Shown: positions 34,863-44,529, counted from the stretch's first letter. The stretch is 64,000 bases of DNA from Arthrobacter alpinus (GCF_900105965.1 NZ_FNTV01000001.1:496001-560000); one strand, 5' to 3'. Notes: a model not told the origin generated them from the sequence alone. Numbers and translations: made by a program.

Positions 34863-36097
34863 CTATCGAGCCAAAGCGTGCGAGCCCGCTGAACTGCCTA
34901 GAGCGGCAGGTGCGTCGCCAAAGTCAGGGATGGGCAGGCGCTCACCATTCTGCAGTGCAGACTGGTGGGCAATGATGCCCGGCAAGGTGAACCGGGCCGC
35001 GACCCAGGCATTGACCGGCGGCAAGGTGCCGCCGGCCACCGCGGTAACAAAGTCGTCGACCAGGAAGTGATGGCTTCCTTCGTGCCCGTTGTGCAGTCCA
35101 CGAAGTTCCTGGGGAATTCGGGTGGTGTCGTGGACGGGGGCGTAGCCGGAGATGAAGGCATCGCGCAAGGAGGGGGACACATTGGCAAGGGATGGATCAT
35201 CGGCGGACATGGACGCCTTCGTGTCGATTTGCTCGGAGATGTCAGTGACGTCCTCACGATCCTGCCAAAAGGTTGCAGAGGTCATCTGTTCAAAGGTGGC
35301 ATCGGTGCCGAAGTAGCGGAACCGGGATTCACGTTTCTGCGAGGGGAAGCCAACGCGGCGGAATTCGTTGATGCGCATTGAACCGCCCCGGCAACTTCGA
35401 ACAAGGCCGTGGCGTTGGAGAAATCGTTGTTGAACTGGCTGACTTCCGTGTCAAAGACGCCGTCGCCACGCTCATCCTTGACACCGATGCAGCTCACGCT
35501 GGTTGCGTGGGTGTTCCAGGCACCGAGAACGCCGCCAAGGGAGTGCGTTGGGTACAGCATGGGTGGGTAGCTGGCCGTGGCCTTCCAGTTTTCGCCGCCA
35601 CTGTACTTGTAGGCATCGTAAAAGCCCAAGTCCATGTCATGCACATAGTCGCCCTCGGCGTAGAAGATGCGGCCAAAGGCGCCCTGCTCAGCCTTTTGGC
35701 GCGCAAACACAGTAGCCGGGTTGTAGTAGCTGGTTTCACCCATCATGTAAGTCAGCCCGGTCTCACGGACGGCCTCAATAATGAGCCGGATCTCTTCTTC
35801 TGAGATGGCCATGGGAACAGCGGAATAAACGTGCTTGCCGGCACGCAGCGCCGCAACCACCAGGGGACCGTGGGTCCAGCGCTGGGTGAAGATGGCCACA
35901 GCGTCCACATCGGAAGCCAGTACCGCGTCGAAGTCCGCCATTGTTCCCGCCAAGCCGGCACTATCCACCAGTTTGGTGGCCCGTTCGGAGATGGTGTCCG
36001 TCACGTAGACCTCGGCAACATTCGGGTGGTGGTGGAACAAGGTGGCAAACTGCCCGGCAAATTGCCCTGCTCCGATGATTCCGAGTTTGATGGCCAT
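34863..36097 (-). pseudogene. Gfo/Idh/MocA family oxidoreductase with a single-base frameshift
   Basis: The N-terminal part from ATG 36097 (MAIKLGIIGAGQFAGQFATLF) reads a normal NAD(P)-binding domain and the start of the catalytic domain up to FEVAG near 35390. The frame then leaves the family. The expected continuation (GGSMRINEFRRVGFPSQKRESRFRYFGTD) is present in another frame and runs to 34863. Restoring one G in the run of four G on the minus strand (CCCC at 35386-35389) joins both into a protein of about 410 residues. It is either a real pseudogene or a homopolymer error. The lysine of the usual EKP motif is replaced (VYSAVPMAISEEE). Confidence 0.8.
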
Positions 36098-36190
36098 GGT
36101 TGGGTCCTTTCGCAGGCCGCTTTGGCGGCTGGATGGTTGGTTGTTGGCAACGGCAGCAGCTGCATGTCCGCAGCGTCCCATTGCTGGGAA

Positions 36191-36284
36191 TCTACGCGTA
36201 ACAACTTCGGGTTGCTAGGAACAGAATTCACGATAAACGAGGAATTGTCAAAGTGTTGCAATTCACATTCTACGCGGGTAGATT
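36191..36284 (+). promoter_or_regulatory. Sugar-operon promoter with candidate LacI operators
   Basis: A promoter TTGCAA (36256-36261), 17-base spacer and TAGATT (36279-36284) lies 58 bp before the binding-protein start. The palindrome TCTAC-GCGG-GTAGA (36269-36282) covers its -10 element. A related site, TCTACGCGTAACA with core TACGCGTA (36193-36200), lies about 79 bp upstream, near the divergent oxidoreductase gene. A LacI-type repressor bound to both could loop the DNA and control both directions. Confidence 0.6.
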
Positions 36285-36342
36285 GATTCTCGCACTGGCC
36301 GCACCGGCTGGGCGTAACCATCAAATGTGAGGACCAATGAAT

Positions 36343-37593
36343 ATGAAAATATTCCTTCCACGGGTAGCTGCAGTTGCCTCATTGGCGTTATTGCTCGCCG
36401 GCTGTTCAGGCAACGCAGGCGGCGGATCCGGTGGTGATGCCTTGGAATTCCAGACAAACATGTCCGCTTCCGACCCCGGCTTGGCAATACTGCAAACAGT
36501 GACCGACAAGTTCACCGAGGCCAACCCCGGCGTCAAGATCGAGCTGATCCCCGATAGCGGCAAATATGAAGCCGACATGAAAGTGCGCATGGCATCGGCG
36601 GACATGCCCGACTTGCTGGCAACCCACGGCTGGTCCCTCCTGCGTTACGGTGCGTTCCTGGAACCGCTGAACACCCAGCCCTGGGCCGGGGACTTCAACC
36701 CCGCACTGACGTCCGCCATGGCCAAAGACAGTGGGGAGTTCTATGCTCTTCCCGTCAACACCGACATCTCCGGAATCGTCTACAACAAGTCAGTTCTGGA
36801 AGAAGCCGGCATTGATCCGGCGTCGCTGACAACGTGGACCGAGTTCAATACTGCCGCCCAAAAACTCAAGGACAAGGGCATCATTCCCATCTCCGCCTCG
36901 GCCAAGGTCAACGTCTTCATCGGCAACATTGCCGACTTTGTTGCGTCGGGTTCGTTTGAGAAAGCGTCGCAGGATGGCTTCAAGAACGGCACCTTTGATG
37001 AAGCGGGCTACAGTCGCATCCTTGACCTCGTGGCTGGATGGCGCGACGCTGGATTCTTTAACCCCGACTACTCCTCGGCCACTGCTGATGACATTGCCAG
37101 GTCCATGGCGGAGGGTAAGACAGCTTTCAGCATGACCCAAAGCAGCCTCGCCACCAAGGCCTTTGAGTTCCAACCCGATGCAAAGTTGGGCTTCATGCCT
37201 GTGCCCGGATTTGACGGAAAACCATTCCTGGTTGGCGGGGAAGGGACAGCGTTTGGCGTCTCCAAGACATCGAAAAACAAGGACCAGGCCTTGAAATACC
37301 TCGCTTTCCTGGCAGAGCCCGGAAACCTTGGCCAGCTGGCTGGTGCCGTGGGCGGGACGCCGGGGCTCACTAATGCCACCTCGGACTTGGGCGCCCTGCA
37401 GGAAAGCTACGACACCTTTGCTGCCAACCCCTCCGTGCCGCTCCAGCCCTACTTCGACCGCGTTTACCTGCCCAACGGCATGTGGAACACCATGGTTTCC
37501 ACGGCAGACAGCGTTGCCTCCGGCCAGGCCACAGTGCCGGCCGCGGTGGCCCAAATGAAGGGTGATTTCACCAGCCTGTTTGGGCAAAAGTAG
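36343..37593 (+). CDS. Sugar ABC transporter substrate-binding lipoprotein
   Basis: 416 residues from the ATG at 36343, which lies 9 bases after GAGGA; an ATG at 36337 is too close to that site. The lipoprotein signal ends in LLLAGC. It is an extracellular solute-binding protein of family 1, with NPGVKIELIPDSGKYEADMKVRMASADMPDLLATHGW and AVGGTPGLTNATSDLGALQ. It feeds the two permeases encoded next. The sugar is not identifiable; the nearby oxidoreductase would fit a polyol or sugar derivative. Confidence 0.93.
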   Translation: MKIFLPRVAAVASLALLLAGCSGNAGGGSGGDALEFQTNMSASDPGLAILQTVTDKFTEANPGVKIELIPDSGKYEADMKVRMASADMPDLLATHGWSLLRYGAFLEPLNTQPWAGDFNPALTSAMAKDSGEFYALPVNTDISGIVYNKSVLEEAGIDPASLTTWTEFNTAAQKLKDKGIIPISASAKVNVFIGNIADFVASGSFEKASQDGFKNGTFDEAGYSRILDLVAGWRDAGFFNPDYSSATADDIARSMAEGKTAFSMTQSSLATKAFEFQPDAKLGFMPVPGFDGKPFLVGGEGTAFGVSKTSKNKDQALKYLAFLAEPGNLGQLAGAVGGTPGLTNATSDLGALQESYDTFAANPSVPLQPYFDRVYLPNGMWNTMVSTADSVASGQATVPAAVAQMKGDFTSLFGQK

Positions 37594-37602
37594 GGATCGG
37601 CC

Positions 37603-38562
37603 ATGTCATCCACCACCAGAATTCGCCCGCCTGCCAAGCAACTTGAGGCGACGGCAGCAGTCATTCGTAAGTCCAGGGGAGCCAATGTGCCCCGTTTCGC
37701 CGGGCGCAGCATCAACCTGCTCTATGTTCCTGCCCTTCTTGTCGTCGGAGTGTTCACTATTTACCCGCTGATCAGCGGCGTTCAGCTGTCCTTGACCAAC
37801 TGGGACGGCTACAGTCCAACCCGCGGCTTTGTTGGGTTTGATAATTACCTGCGGCTTTTCAATGACCCGAATTTCCGCACAGCATTGGGAAACACCTTCC
37901 TCTTCGGTTTTGGCGGCACGGCAATTCAGCAGGTCATCGGACTTGGCTTGGCGCTCGCCCTGGATCGAGCCATGCGTGGCCGCAATGTGGCCCGCGCCAT
38001 CATCTACCTGCCGGTCCTGGTGTCACCAGTTGTCATGGGAACCATGTACTACCTCTTCTTTTCCTACAATTCAGGCGGCCTCAACGACATTGTCATGACG
38101 CTCGGCGGTGAGAGGCTCTCTTGGTTGTCCAGTTCGACGTCGGTCTTGGTTCTGATTGTGATGGTGAATTCACTTCAGTTTGTCGGAATCTCCATGATCA
38201 TTTATCTGGCCGGACTCCAGTCCATCCCCGGAATGTACTTCGAAGCCGCACGGCTTGACGGTGCAAGTGCGTGGCAGCAATTTACGAACATCACTGTGCC
38301 GCTCCTGCAGCCAGCATTTGCCACGAGCATCGTGTTGAACCTCATTGGTGGACTCAAGCTCTTTGACGTCATCCAGGTTTTGACCGCTGGCGGACCCGGT
38401 TATTCAACCAACTCGGTGTCAACCCTGATCAGCAAGGTCTATTTTGATAATCAAAATGCCGGGTATGCCTCTTCCATGGGTGTGACCCTCTTTATCCTCA
38501 TCGCAGTGTTGACCCTGACCCTGAACACAGTCATGAACAAGAAGCGTCTGGAGAGCCAATGA
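37603..38562 (+). CDS. Sugar ABC transporter permease, MalF-type
   Basis: A 319-residue inner-membrane permease of the CUT1 class, with about six membrane segments. The first helix is LLYVPALLVVGVFTIYPLISGVQLSLTNWDG. The ATPase-contact EAA loop is in YFEAARLDGASAWQQFTNITVPLLQP. It starts 9 bp after the binding-protein stop and overlaps the next permease by 4 bp. Confidence 0.94.
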   Translation: MSSTTRIRPPAKQLEATAAVIRKSRGANVPRFAGRSINLLYVPALLVVGVFTIYPLISGVQLSLTNWDGYSPTRGFVGFDNYLRLFNDPNFRTALGNTFLFGFGGTAIQQVIGLGLALALDRAMRGRNVARAIIYLPVLVSPVVMGTMYYLFFSYNSGGLNDIVMTLGGERLSWLSSSTSVLVLIVMVNSLQFVGISMIIYLAGLQSIPGMYFEAARLDGASAWQQFTNITVPLLQPAFATSIVLNLIGGLKLFDVIQVLTAGGPGYSTNSVSTLISKVYFDNQNAGYASSMGVTLFILIAVLTLTLNTVMNKKRLESQ

Positions 38563-39422
38563 GCACTGCAACAGTAATCAAGCCCGGGCCCCGCTCCTTG
38601 ACAGGGCCCGCGGCAGGTCGGATCGCCATTGGCGGTGCCCTCATTGCCATGATCATCATCCAGTTGGTGCCGTTCTACATCACCGTGACCACGGCACTGA
38701 AGAAGAAGACCGACTTGTCATCCCAGTGGCTGCCACCCCTGGAGGGCATCTACTGGGAAAACTTCGCCACAGCCGTGGAAAAGGGAAACATTCTCCAAGC
38801 CGTCTTCAACAGTGCCGTTGTCACTCTGGCCAGCACCATCTTGGTATGCCTGCTCGGAGCGCTCGCCGCCTACCCGCTGGCCCGCCGCACCACCGGCATG
38901 AACAATGTGACGTCATTGATGTTTGTCACGTTGATCATGGTTCCTTCATTGAGCGTGCTGGTTCCCTTGTACTCAATGATGAACACCATGGGTGCGGTCA
39001 ACACGTACTGGGGCACCATCTTGGTCATGGTGGCGACACATCTTCCGCTGGCTGTTTTTCTCTACACCTCGTTCATGCGCGGGCTTCCTTTGTCTGTTGA
39101 AGAGGCGGCATCAGTTGACGGGGCAAGCACCTTGAAGATCCTGCTGCGGATTGTCTTCCCCATGATCAAGCCCGTCACCGCAACGGTGGTCATTCTGACA
39201 AGTGTTTCCGTGTGGAACGAATACGCCTTGAGCGGCTTCCTCATGCGGAGCCCGGAACTGCGTACCATTGCCCCCGCGATTGGGAGCTTCTTCGGGGCCT
39301 CGTCCTCTGACATGGGCGCAGCTGCAGCGGGCTCGCTCATCTCGGTGGCGCCGGTGCTTCTTGTTTACCTGGTGCTCCAGAAGTACTTCATCAAGGGCAT
39401 GGTTGCGGGCGCTGAAAAGTAA
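38559..39422 (+). CDS. Sugar ABC transporter permease, MalG-type
   Basis: A 287-residue CUT1 permease with six predicted helices. The EAA loop is VEEAASVDGASTLKILLRIVFPMIKP, and the C terminus (LQKYFIKGMVAGAEK) is typical of MalG partners. It pairs with the permease just upstream. No ATPase gene follows, so the importer must use a shared, MsiK-like ATPase encoded elsewhere, as is common in actinobacteria. Confidence 0.94.
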   Translation: MSTATVIKPGPRSLTGPAAGRIAIGGALIAMIIIQLVPFYITVTTALKKKTDLSSQWLPPLEGIYWENFATAVEKGNILQAVFNSAVVTLASTILVCLLGALAAYPLARRTTGMNNVTSLMFVTLIMVPSLSVLVPLYSMMNTMGAVNTYWGTILVMVATHLPLAVFLYTSFMRGLPLSVEEAASVDGASTLKILLRIVFPMIKPVTATVVILTSVSVWNEYALSGFLMRSPELRTIAPAIGSFFGASSSDMGAAAAGSLISVAPVLLVYLVLQKYFIKGMVAGAEK

Positions 39423-39675
39423 TGCCCGCCGGGGGAGCATGGGTGCGTATCTCATATCTCGGCGAAATCACCATTGATACACGAGATGGGCCCCAGCCTT
39501 CCGGCCACTAAAAATGCTGCCTCAATACCCAGTGCACGCCATGAAATGGCGAGTATCTTGGTGGTAGGGCGCTGCTGAACAGCTGTCCCATAACTGCATA
39601 TACAGGCCGTTGAGATCGTCCCGGATGGGGCAGGGTGCACCGCTGCGACCATTGTTCCGTTGAAAGGATCTGGTC

Positions 39676-41082
39676 ATGGAATTCCTCACCCCGTTCATTC
39701 CCTTGCTGGTTGTGATTGTTGCCGTGGTTCTTGCCGCCCTGCTGGTCAGGGCAGGGGTGAAGATGATGTGGCAGGTGGCCGAGCCGAATGAGGCCCTGAT
39801 CATTTCCGGGTTCACGCGGGGCAACGTCGGCACCAGCGACGGCATGGATTTCAAAATCGTCACAGGCAAGGGCGCCTTTGTCATCCCTGGGCTGCAGACG
39901 GTCCGCGCACTGTCCTTGACGCTGAATGAGACGGAATTGCAGGTCAACTGCGTGACTTCCCAAGGCATCCAGGTGGTGGTTCAGGGTGTGGTGATCTTTA
40001 AGATTGGCGATTCCACACCGTTCATCGCCAACGCGGCACGGCGCTTTCTGGGGCAGCAACCCAAAATGGAAAGCCAGGTGTACAACGTCTTTGAGGGCCA
40101 CCTGCGCTCCATCATTGGCAGCATGACGGTGGAGGAGATCATTCGTGAACGCGACAAGCTCGCCTCTCAGGTCCGCAGTGCCAGCGGAACGGAAATGGAA
40201 AAGTTGGGTCTGGTGGTTGATTCCCTGCAGATCAAGGATCTTGAAGACCCCACCGGATACATCCAGAATCTGGCAAAACCGCATATTGCCCAGGTCATGA
40301 TGGAGGCCAGAATCGCCGAAGCAACCCGTAACCGGGAGGCGGCTGAAAAGGAGGCGGAGGCGGCCTCGCTAATTGCAGATGCCCAAAGCGTCTCAGCCAT
40401 CAAGCAGTCGGCGGCCCAGGCCAACGCCGAAACGGCCAAGGCCAATGCTGCGCAGGCTGGTCCGCTGGCTGATGCCACTGCCCGGCAGCAGGTGGTGGTG
40501 CAGGAAACGCAGGTGGCCAAACTGGAGGCGGACAGGGAGGAGCAAAAGCTGCAAACATCAGTCCGCAAGCCGGCGGATGCCAAGGCCTATGCCCAGCGAA
40601 CCGAGGCCGAGGCGCAAAAGGCCGCAGACATTAGTGCCGCAGAGGCCCGGGCCAGGAAGACTGAGCTGGAGGCGCAGGCAAATGCGACGGCGGCCGCTGC
40701 CACAGCGGGGGCCACCAGGGTCACGGGTGAGGCGGAGGCTGCGGCGACGAAGGCTCGCGGGGAGGCTGCGGCGTCGGCCATCAAGGCCAAGGCGCTGGCC
40801 GAAGCCGACGGCATCAAGGCCCGTGCCGAAGCACTCGGTACCAACCAGGAGGCCGTCATCTCCCAGCAACTGGCCGAAAACATGCCGGCCATCGTGGCGG
40901 CAGCCGCGGAACCATTCGCCCACGTAGGCCAGCTGACAGTGCTCAACGGCGGAGAAGGCATCAACAACATGGTGGGCGGGATCCTGTCCCAGGTGGGCAG
41001 CTACTTGCCAGCCATACAGGCATCCCTGAAGAACGGCCGCGGGCCCAGGCCACAGGAGCCGCCGCGTGCACAGGGATCTTGA
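39676..41082 (+). CDS. Flotillin-like SPFH-domain membrane protein
   Basis: A 468-residue protein. An N-terminal membrane helix (LVVIVAVVLAALLVRAG) is followed by a band-7/SPFH domain (about 40-200). A long Ala/Glu-rich coiled coil (about 205-410: EAAEKEAEAASLIADAQ, KADISAAEARARKTELEAQ) and a short C-terminal domain follow. Flotillins scaffold membrane microdomains. The next gene encodes a small OB-type protein and overlaps by 17 bp, an association seen with NfeD partners. The insertion-like 250 bases upstream hold no gene. Confidence 0.9.
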   Translation: MEFLTPFIPLLVVIVAVVLAALLVRAGVKMMWQVAEPNEALIISGFTRGNVGTSDGMDFKIVTGKGAFVIPGLQTVRALSLTLNETELQVNCVTSQGIQVVVQGVVIFKIGDSTPFIANAARRFLGQQPKMESQVYNVFEGHLRSIIGSMTVEEIIRERDKLASQVRSASGTEMEKLGLVVDSLQIKDLEDPTGYIQNLAKPHIAQVMMEARIAEATRNREAAEKEAEAASLIADAQSVSAIKQSAAQANAETAKANAAQAGPLADATARQQVVVQETQVAKLEADREEQKLQTSVRKPADAKAYAQRTEAEAQKAADISAAEARARKTELEAQANATAAAATAGATRVTGEAEAAATKARGEAAASAIKAKALAEADGIKARAEALGTNQEAVISQQLAENMPAIVAAAAEPFAHVGQLTVLNGGEGINNMVGGILSQVGSYLPAIQASLKNGRGPRPQEPPRAQGS

Positions 41083-41308
41083 CAGGAGCCTGACAGGGAA
41101 GATTGGCCGCGTCACAGGTGCCGTTGGGCCGGATACTTTGGGTGAGGTCATGCTGGAAATCAGGGGTGGCACTACGGCGTATCCGGCCCGGCCCTACGAC
41201 GGCAGCAGTGTTTACCCCATGGGCGAGAGGGTGCTCGTCATGTACCTGGAACCGCCACAAACCGTGTATGTGGCGTCACTGCCGGAGTTCCTCCAACACC
41301 GGCAGTGA
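41066..41308 (+). CDS. Small OB-fold (NfeD C-terminal-like) partner of flotillin
   Basis: An 80-residue protein from GTG 41066, after GGAG, overlapping the flotillin gene. It reads LTGKIGRVTGAVGPDTLGEVMLEIRGGTTAYPARPYDGSSVYPMGERVLVMYLEPPQTVYVASL, a beta-rich pattern like the soluble OB domain at the end of NfeD proteins. No membrane helix is present. It probably binds the flotillin, by analogy with NfeD-flotillin pairs. Unusually, only the OB part is encoded. Confidence 0.75.
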   Translation: MHRDLDRSLTGKIGRVTGAVGPDTLGEVMLEIRGGTTAYPARPYDGSSVYPMGERVLVMYLEPPQTVYVASLPEFLQHRQ

Positions 41309-41417
41309 CGCCCGGCTCCGGGCCACCGGCGCAAGGCCGTATTCGCGCGATGGCGAAATGGTTGTCACAGTAGGGTTGAAGTTGATCTGTGGACATTACT
41401 GACGCGAAGGAACATTT

Positions 41418-42422
41418 GTGACGCAACTGAGAATTGGCCTGATTGGTGCCGGCGGCATTGCCAGCGTCCACATTGCAGGGTGGCAGCAACAAGGCGCACA
41501 CGTCAGTGTCTATTCACGCTCGGGCGCGGCCCATCTGGTCCAGCAATACGGCATCACCGAGGTGGCCACGCTGGCGGAATTGCTGGCGGCCAGTGACATG
41601 GTCAGCATCCTGACACCCACCACCACACATCACGAGTACGCCATGGCGGCCATTGCCGCGGGCAAGGACGTGATCTGTGAGAAACCGCTGGCCGAAAACA
41701 CGCAGCGGGCGGCGGAGATGCTCAATGCAGCCCACGCCGCACGTGTACGGCTCTTTCCTGCTCATGTGGTGCGATTCTTCCCGGAATACGTCGCGGCCAA
41801 GGCTCAGCTGAGCGATGGCCCCTTGCCTGCGGTCTTGCATTTGAGCCGTTCCAGTGCCGCTCCGGCAGCCGGTTCCTGGTTCTTTGACGAATCGCTCGGC
41901 GGGGGAATCGTCCCGGACCAGATGATCCACGACATCGATCAGGCCCTCTGGCTTGCCGGCGACGTTCAGCGGGTCTTTGCCGTGCAGAACCCGCCCAGTG
42001 TTGACGGGATCCTGCCCCGGCCCGTCAATGCCCGAATTGTCCTCATGCACGGTAACGGTGTGCTGAGCCGTCTGAGTGGCGAGTGGGGTCCCGACGGCCT
42101 GCCGTTCAGCACCTCCATCACGGTCGAGGCGCCCGACGGCAGCACATCGTATTCGTGGCCGGAGAGCGAGGTTGCCAATGCACCCGGTGACTACCTGCCC
42201 GCGCAATCGCCCGCCAGCAGCCCCTACACTTTACAAATTGCCGAGTTCGCCGCGGCCCGCGCGTCGGGGCAGCCCTCCCGCGTCTCCGCGTTCGACGGCG
42301 TCATGGCAGTCGCGCTTGCCGAAGCAGCGGCCGCGTCCATCAAATCGGGGGAGCCGGTGGAATTCTCGGTGGCAGCCGTGGCGGCGCTGCTGGACGGTGA
42401 CACAGCCGGCGTCGAACTTTAA
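41418..42422 (+). CDS. Gfo/Idh/MocA family oxidoreductase
   Basis: A 334-residue NAD(P)-dependent dehydrogenase from GTG 41418, after GAAGGA. The Rossmann motif is GLIGAGGIASVHIAGW, and the catalytic EKP motif is intact in VICEKPLAENT. The DQMIHDIDQALWL segment is the substrate-domain signature (HDxD). It is a single gene between the flotillin pair and a convergent spermidine-synthase-like gene. Substrate unknown, likely a sugar or inositol derivative. Confidence 0.92.
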   Translation: MTQLRIGLIGAGGIASVHIAGWQQQGAHVSVYSRSGAAHLVQQYGITEVATLAELLAASDMVSILTPTTTHHEYAMAAIAAGKDVICEKPLAENTQRAAEMLNAAHAARVRLFPAHVVRFFPEYVAAKAQLSDGPLPAVLHLSRSSAAPAAGSWFFDESLGGGIVPDQMIHDIDQALWLAGDVQRVFAVQNPPSVDGILPRPVNARIVLMHGNGVLSRLSGEWGPDGLPFSTSITVEAPDGSTSYSWPESEVANAPGDYLPAQSPASSPYTLQIAEFAAARASGQPSRVSAFDGVMAVALAEAAAASIKSGEPVEFSVAAVAALLDGDTAGVEL

Positions 42423-42565
42423 GGGTTTGACTTCGCAGGCCAAGTGGCCAGTAGCGGCGCATGGCTTTCGGTGGAGAACCGGCTCGAGAGCCCAAGTTGC
42501 GGGAGCGAAACGGGTTAAACCCCTGAAAGTGATGCCGCGTTTGTACAGTGGTGCAGTGCTTTTCC

Positions 42566-43333
42566 TCAGCCGGTGAGATCGTCCAGCTCGACTCCGGTCA
42601 GGACGGTGGCCGGGTGCGGGCCAGCCGCAACGAGCTGTTGCGCCCAGCCGTCCGGCCATGGACTGTTCTTCCCCACGAGAATGATGTTGCCCGGGTAGCG
42701 GCGGCTAAATAGCATGCTGGTGCCATATGCGGCCACGTGGCCCATGGACCCCTGCAACGCCTTGCTTTGGCTCGTGACCAAGGTGAAGCCGGGCTCATCG
42801 CCAACGTTGACCGCCAGGATTCCATGGGGTGCCAGGCGGGCTGCCGCCTCTTTGTAAAAATCGGCGCAAGCCAGGTGGGCGGGTGCTTCCGGCCCACTGA
42901 AAATATCCAAAATGATCACATCGAAACGAAGCTCCTTAGGCAACTCGATGAGGGTCTCCCGCGCGTCGCCCACGTGGCTCGTGAGATTTGTGCCAGCCGG
43001 CATCGGCAACTGATCCAGCACAAAATCAAGAAGCTCACGCTCAAGCTCCACCGCATGCTGGAGCGATCCGGGCCGCGTCGCCTGGATGTATCTAGCCAGC
43101 GTCAGGGCGCCAGCACCGAGGTGTAGCGCGGTGACGGGCTCACCTGCAGGTTTAAGAAGATCAATAGTGTTGGCGATCCGGCGCAGGTATTCGTAGAAGA
43201 CCTCCTGCGGCTCGGCCACGTTCACGTGCGACTGTTCCGCGCCGTCGATGCTCAACACAAACGCGTTGCTATGCCAGGGATCGGCTTCAATGCTCGCGTG
43301 AACTCCGCTGGTGCGCAGGAACCGGCTCGTCAC
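42566..43333 (-). CDS. Spermidine-synthase-like (spermine/spermidine synthase fold) protein
   Basis: A 255-residue class I methyltransferase-fold protein. The SAM-type motif is LHLGAGALTLARYI, followed by VGDARETLIELPKELRFDVIILDIFSGPEAPAHL, which resembles the spermidine-synthase active region. Short homologues like this are common in actinobacteria and lack proof of polyamine activity. It is downstream of the aminotransferase gene and overlaps it by 4 bp, so both are co-transcribed. Confidence 0.83.
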   Translation of the reverse strand: MTSRFLRTSGVHASIEADPWHSNAFVLSIDGAEQSHVNVAEPQEVFYEYLRRIANTIDLLKPAGEPVTALHLGAGALTLARYIQATRPGSLQHAVELERELLDFVLDQLPMPAGTNLTSHVGDARETLIELPKELRFDVIILDIFSGPEAPAHLACADFYKEAAARLAPHGILAVNVGDEPGFTLVTSQSKALQGSMGHVAAYGTSMLFSRRYPGNIILVGKNSPWPDGWAQQLVAAGPHPATVLTGVELDDLTG

Positions 43334-44529
43334 GAGAGTTTGTCCTGAAGCGTTGAGAGGCGCCCGGCCGCTTCCTCGAGCAGGGGGACTTGCTTGCAGA
43401 AGGCGAACCGCAAGAGCGAGCGTGTGCGTGCGGCTCCCTCGGGGTGACAGAATACCGGCACCGGGATTGCAGCCACGCCGATGAGTTCCGGCAACCTGCG
43501 GGCCAACGCCGTGGCGTCCGTGATGCCCATCCTGGCGGTGTCGGCGTTGATGAAATAGGTCCCTTGGGGCAGGTAAACATCAAACCCGGCCGCGCGGAGT
43601 CCTTCTCCGAGAATGTCGCGCTTGCGGGCCAGCGTTGCGGCAGCGTCCGTGAAATAGCTGGTATCCATGCGCAAGCCGGCGGCAATAGCCCCCTGGAACG
43701 GGGTACCTGAGGAATAACTCAGGAACTGCTTGACGGTGCGGGCAGCGGCAACCAGCTCAGCCGGGCCGGAAAGCCAGCCGATTTTCCATCCTGTGAAGGA
43801 AAAGGTTTTACCGGCGGAGGAAATGGTGAGGGTGCGGTCGGCGGCGCCGGGCAGTGTAGCCACCGGTATGTGCCGGGGGCCAAAGGTCAGGTGCTCGTAG
43901 ACCTCGTCGGTGAGGATAATGGCGTCATACTTAATGGCCAGGCGCACAACCTCGGCGAGCACGGTCTCGGGGAACATGGCACCTGTGGGATTGTGCGGAT
44001 TGTTCAGGATGACCATTTTGGTGCGCGGGCTGAAGCTGTTCTCCAACGTGCTTAGGTCCGGCATGAAGTCGGGAGCCAACAGTGCGGCCGTGGTGTGCTT
44101 GGCGCCGCTGAGGGCGATCATGGCGCCATAGGAATCGTAGAACGGCTCGAAGGTCAGCACCTCATCGCCCGGCCCCGTCAACGCCAGGACCGCCGCGGCG
44201 ATGGCCTCCGTGGCACCCGTAGTGATGATGACCTCGGATTCAGGATCCAGCGTGATGCCATAAAAACGCTCCTGATGCTCCGCCACGGCGCGGCGCAGGT
44301 CAAGAATTCCCTTGCCAGGCGCGTACTGGTTTTGCCCGGCGGCGATAGCCTCCTGGGCCAGGCGGCTGAGTTCCGCCGGGCCGTCCTCGTCGGGGAAACC
44401 TTGGCCCAAGTTAATGGCGCCGTGGGCGTTGGCAAGAGTGGTGATCTCCTCGAAGATCGTGACACCCAGCGAGCCGTCCGGGCCCATCAAGTTGGCTCCG
44501 CGTGCCGTCCGCTGCCAGGGGGTGCTCAT
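43330..44529 (-). CDS. Class I/II aminotransferase (kynurenine/methionine aminotransferase type)
   Basis: A 399-residue PLP enzyme. The PLP lysine is in SSAGKTFSFTGWKIGWLSGP, the cofactor aspartate region is ILTDEVYEHLTFG, and NNPHNPTGAMF is the substrate/PLP loop. It begins MSTPWQRTARGANLMG and shows NLGQGFPDEDGP, features of the kynurenine-oxoglutarate/glutamine transaminase-like group. Likely acts on hydrophobic or sulfur amino acids. Confidence 0.91.
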   Translation of the reverse strand: MSTPWQRTARGANLMGPDGSLGVTIFEEITTLANAHGAINLGQGFPDEDGPAELSRLAQEAIAAGQNQYAPGKGILDLRRAVAEHQERFYGITLDPESEVIITTGATEAIAAAVLALTGPGDEVLTFEPFYDSYGAMIALSGAKHTTAALLAPDFMPDLSTLENSFSPRTKMVILNNPHNPTGAMFPETVLAEVVRLAIKYDAIILTDEVYEHLTFGPRHIPVATLPGAADRTLTISSAGKTFSFTGWKIGWLSGPAELVAAARTVKQFLSYSSGTPFQGAIAAGLRMDTSYFTDAAATLARKRDILGEGLRAAGFDVYLPQGTYFINADTARMGITDATALARRLPELIGVAAIPVPVFCHPEGAARTRSLLRFAFCKQVPLLEEAAGRLSTLQDKLS

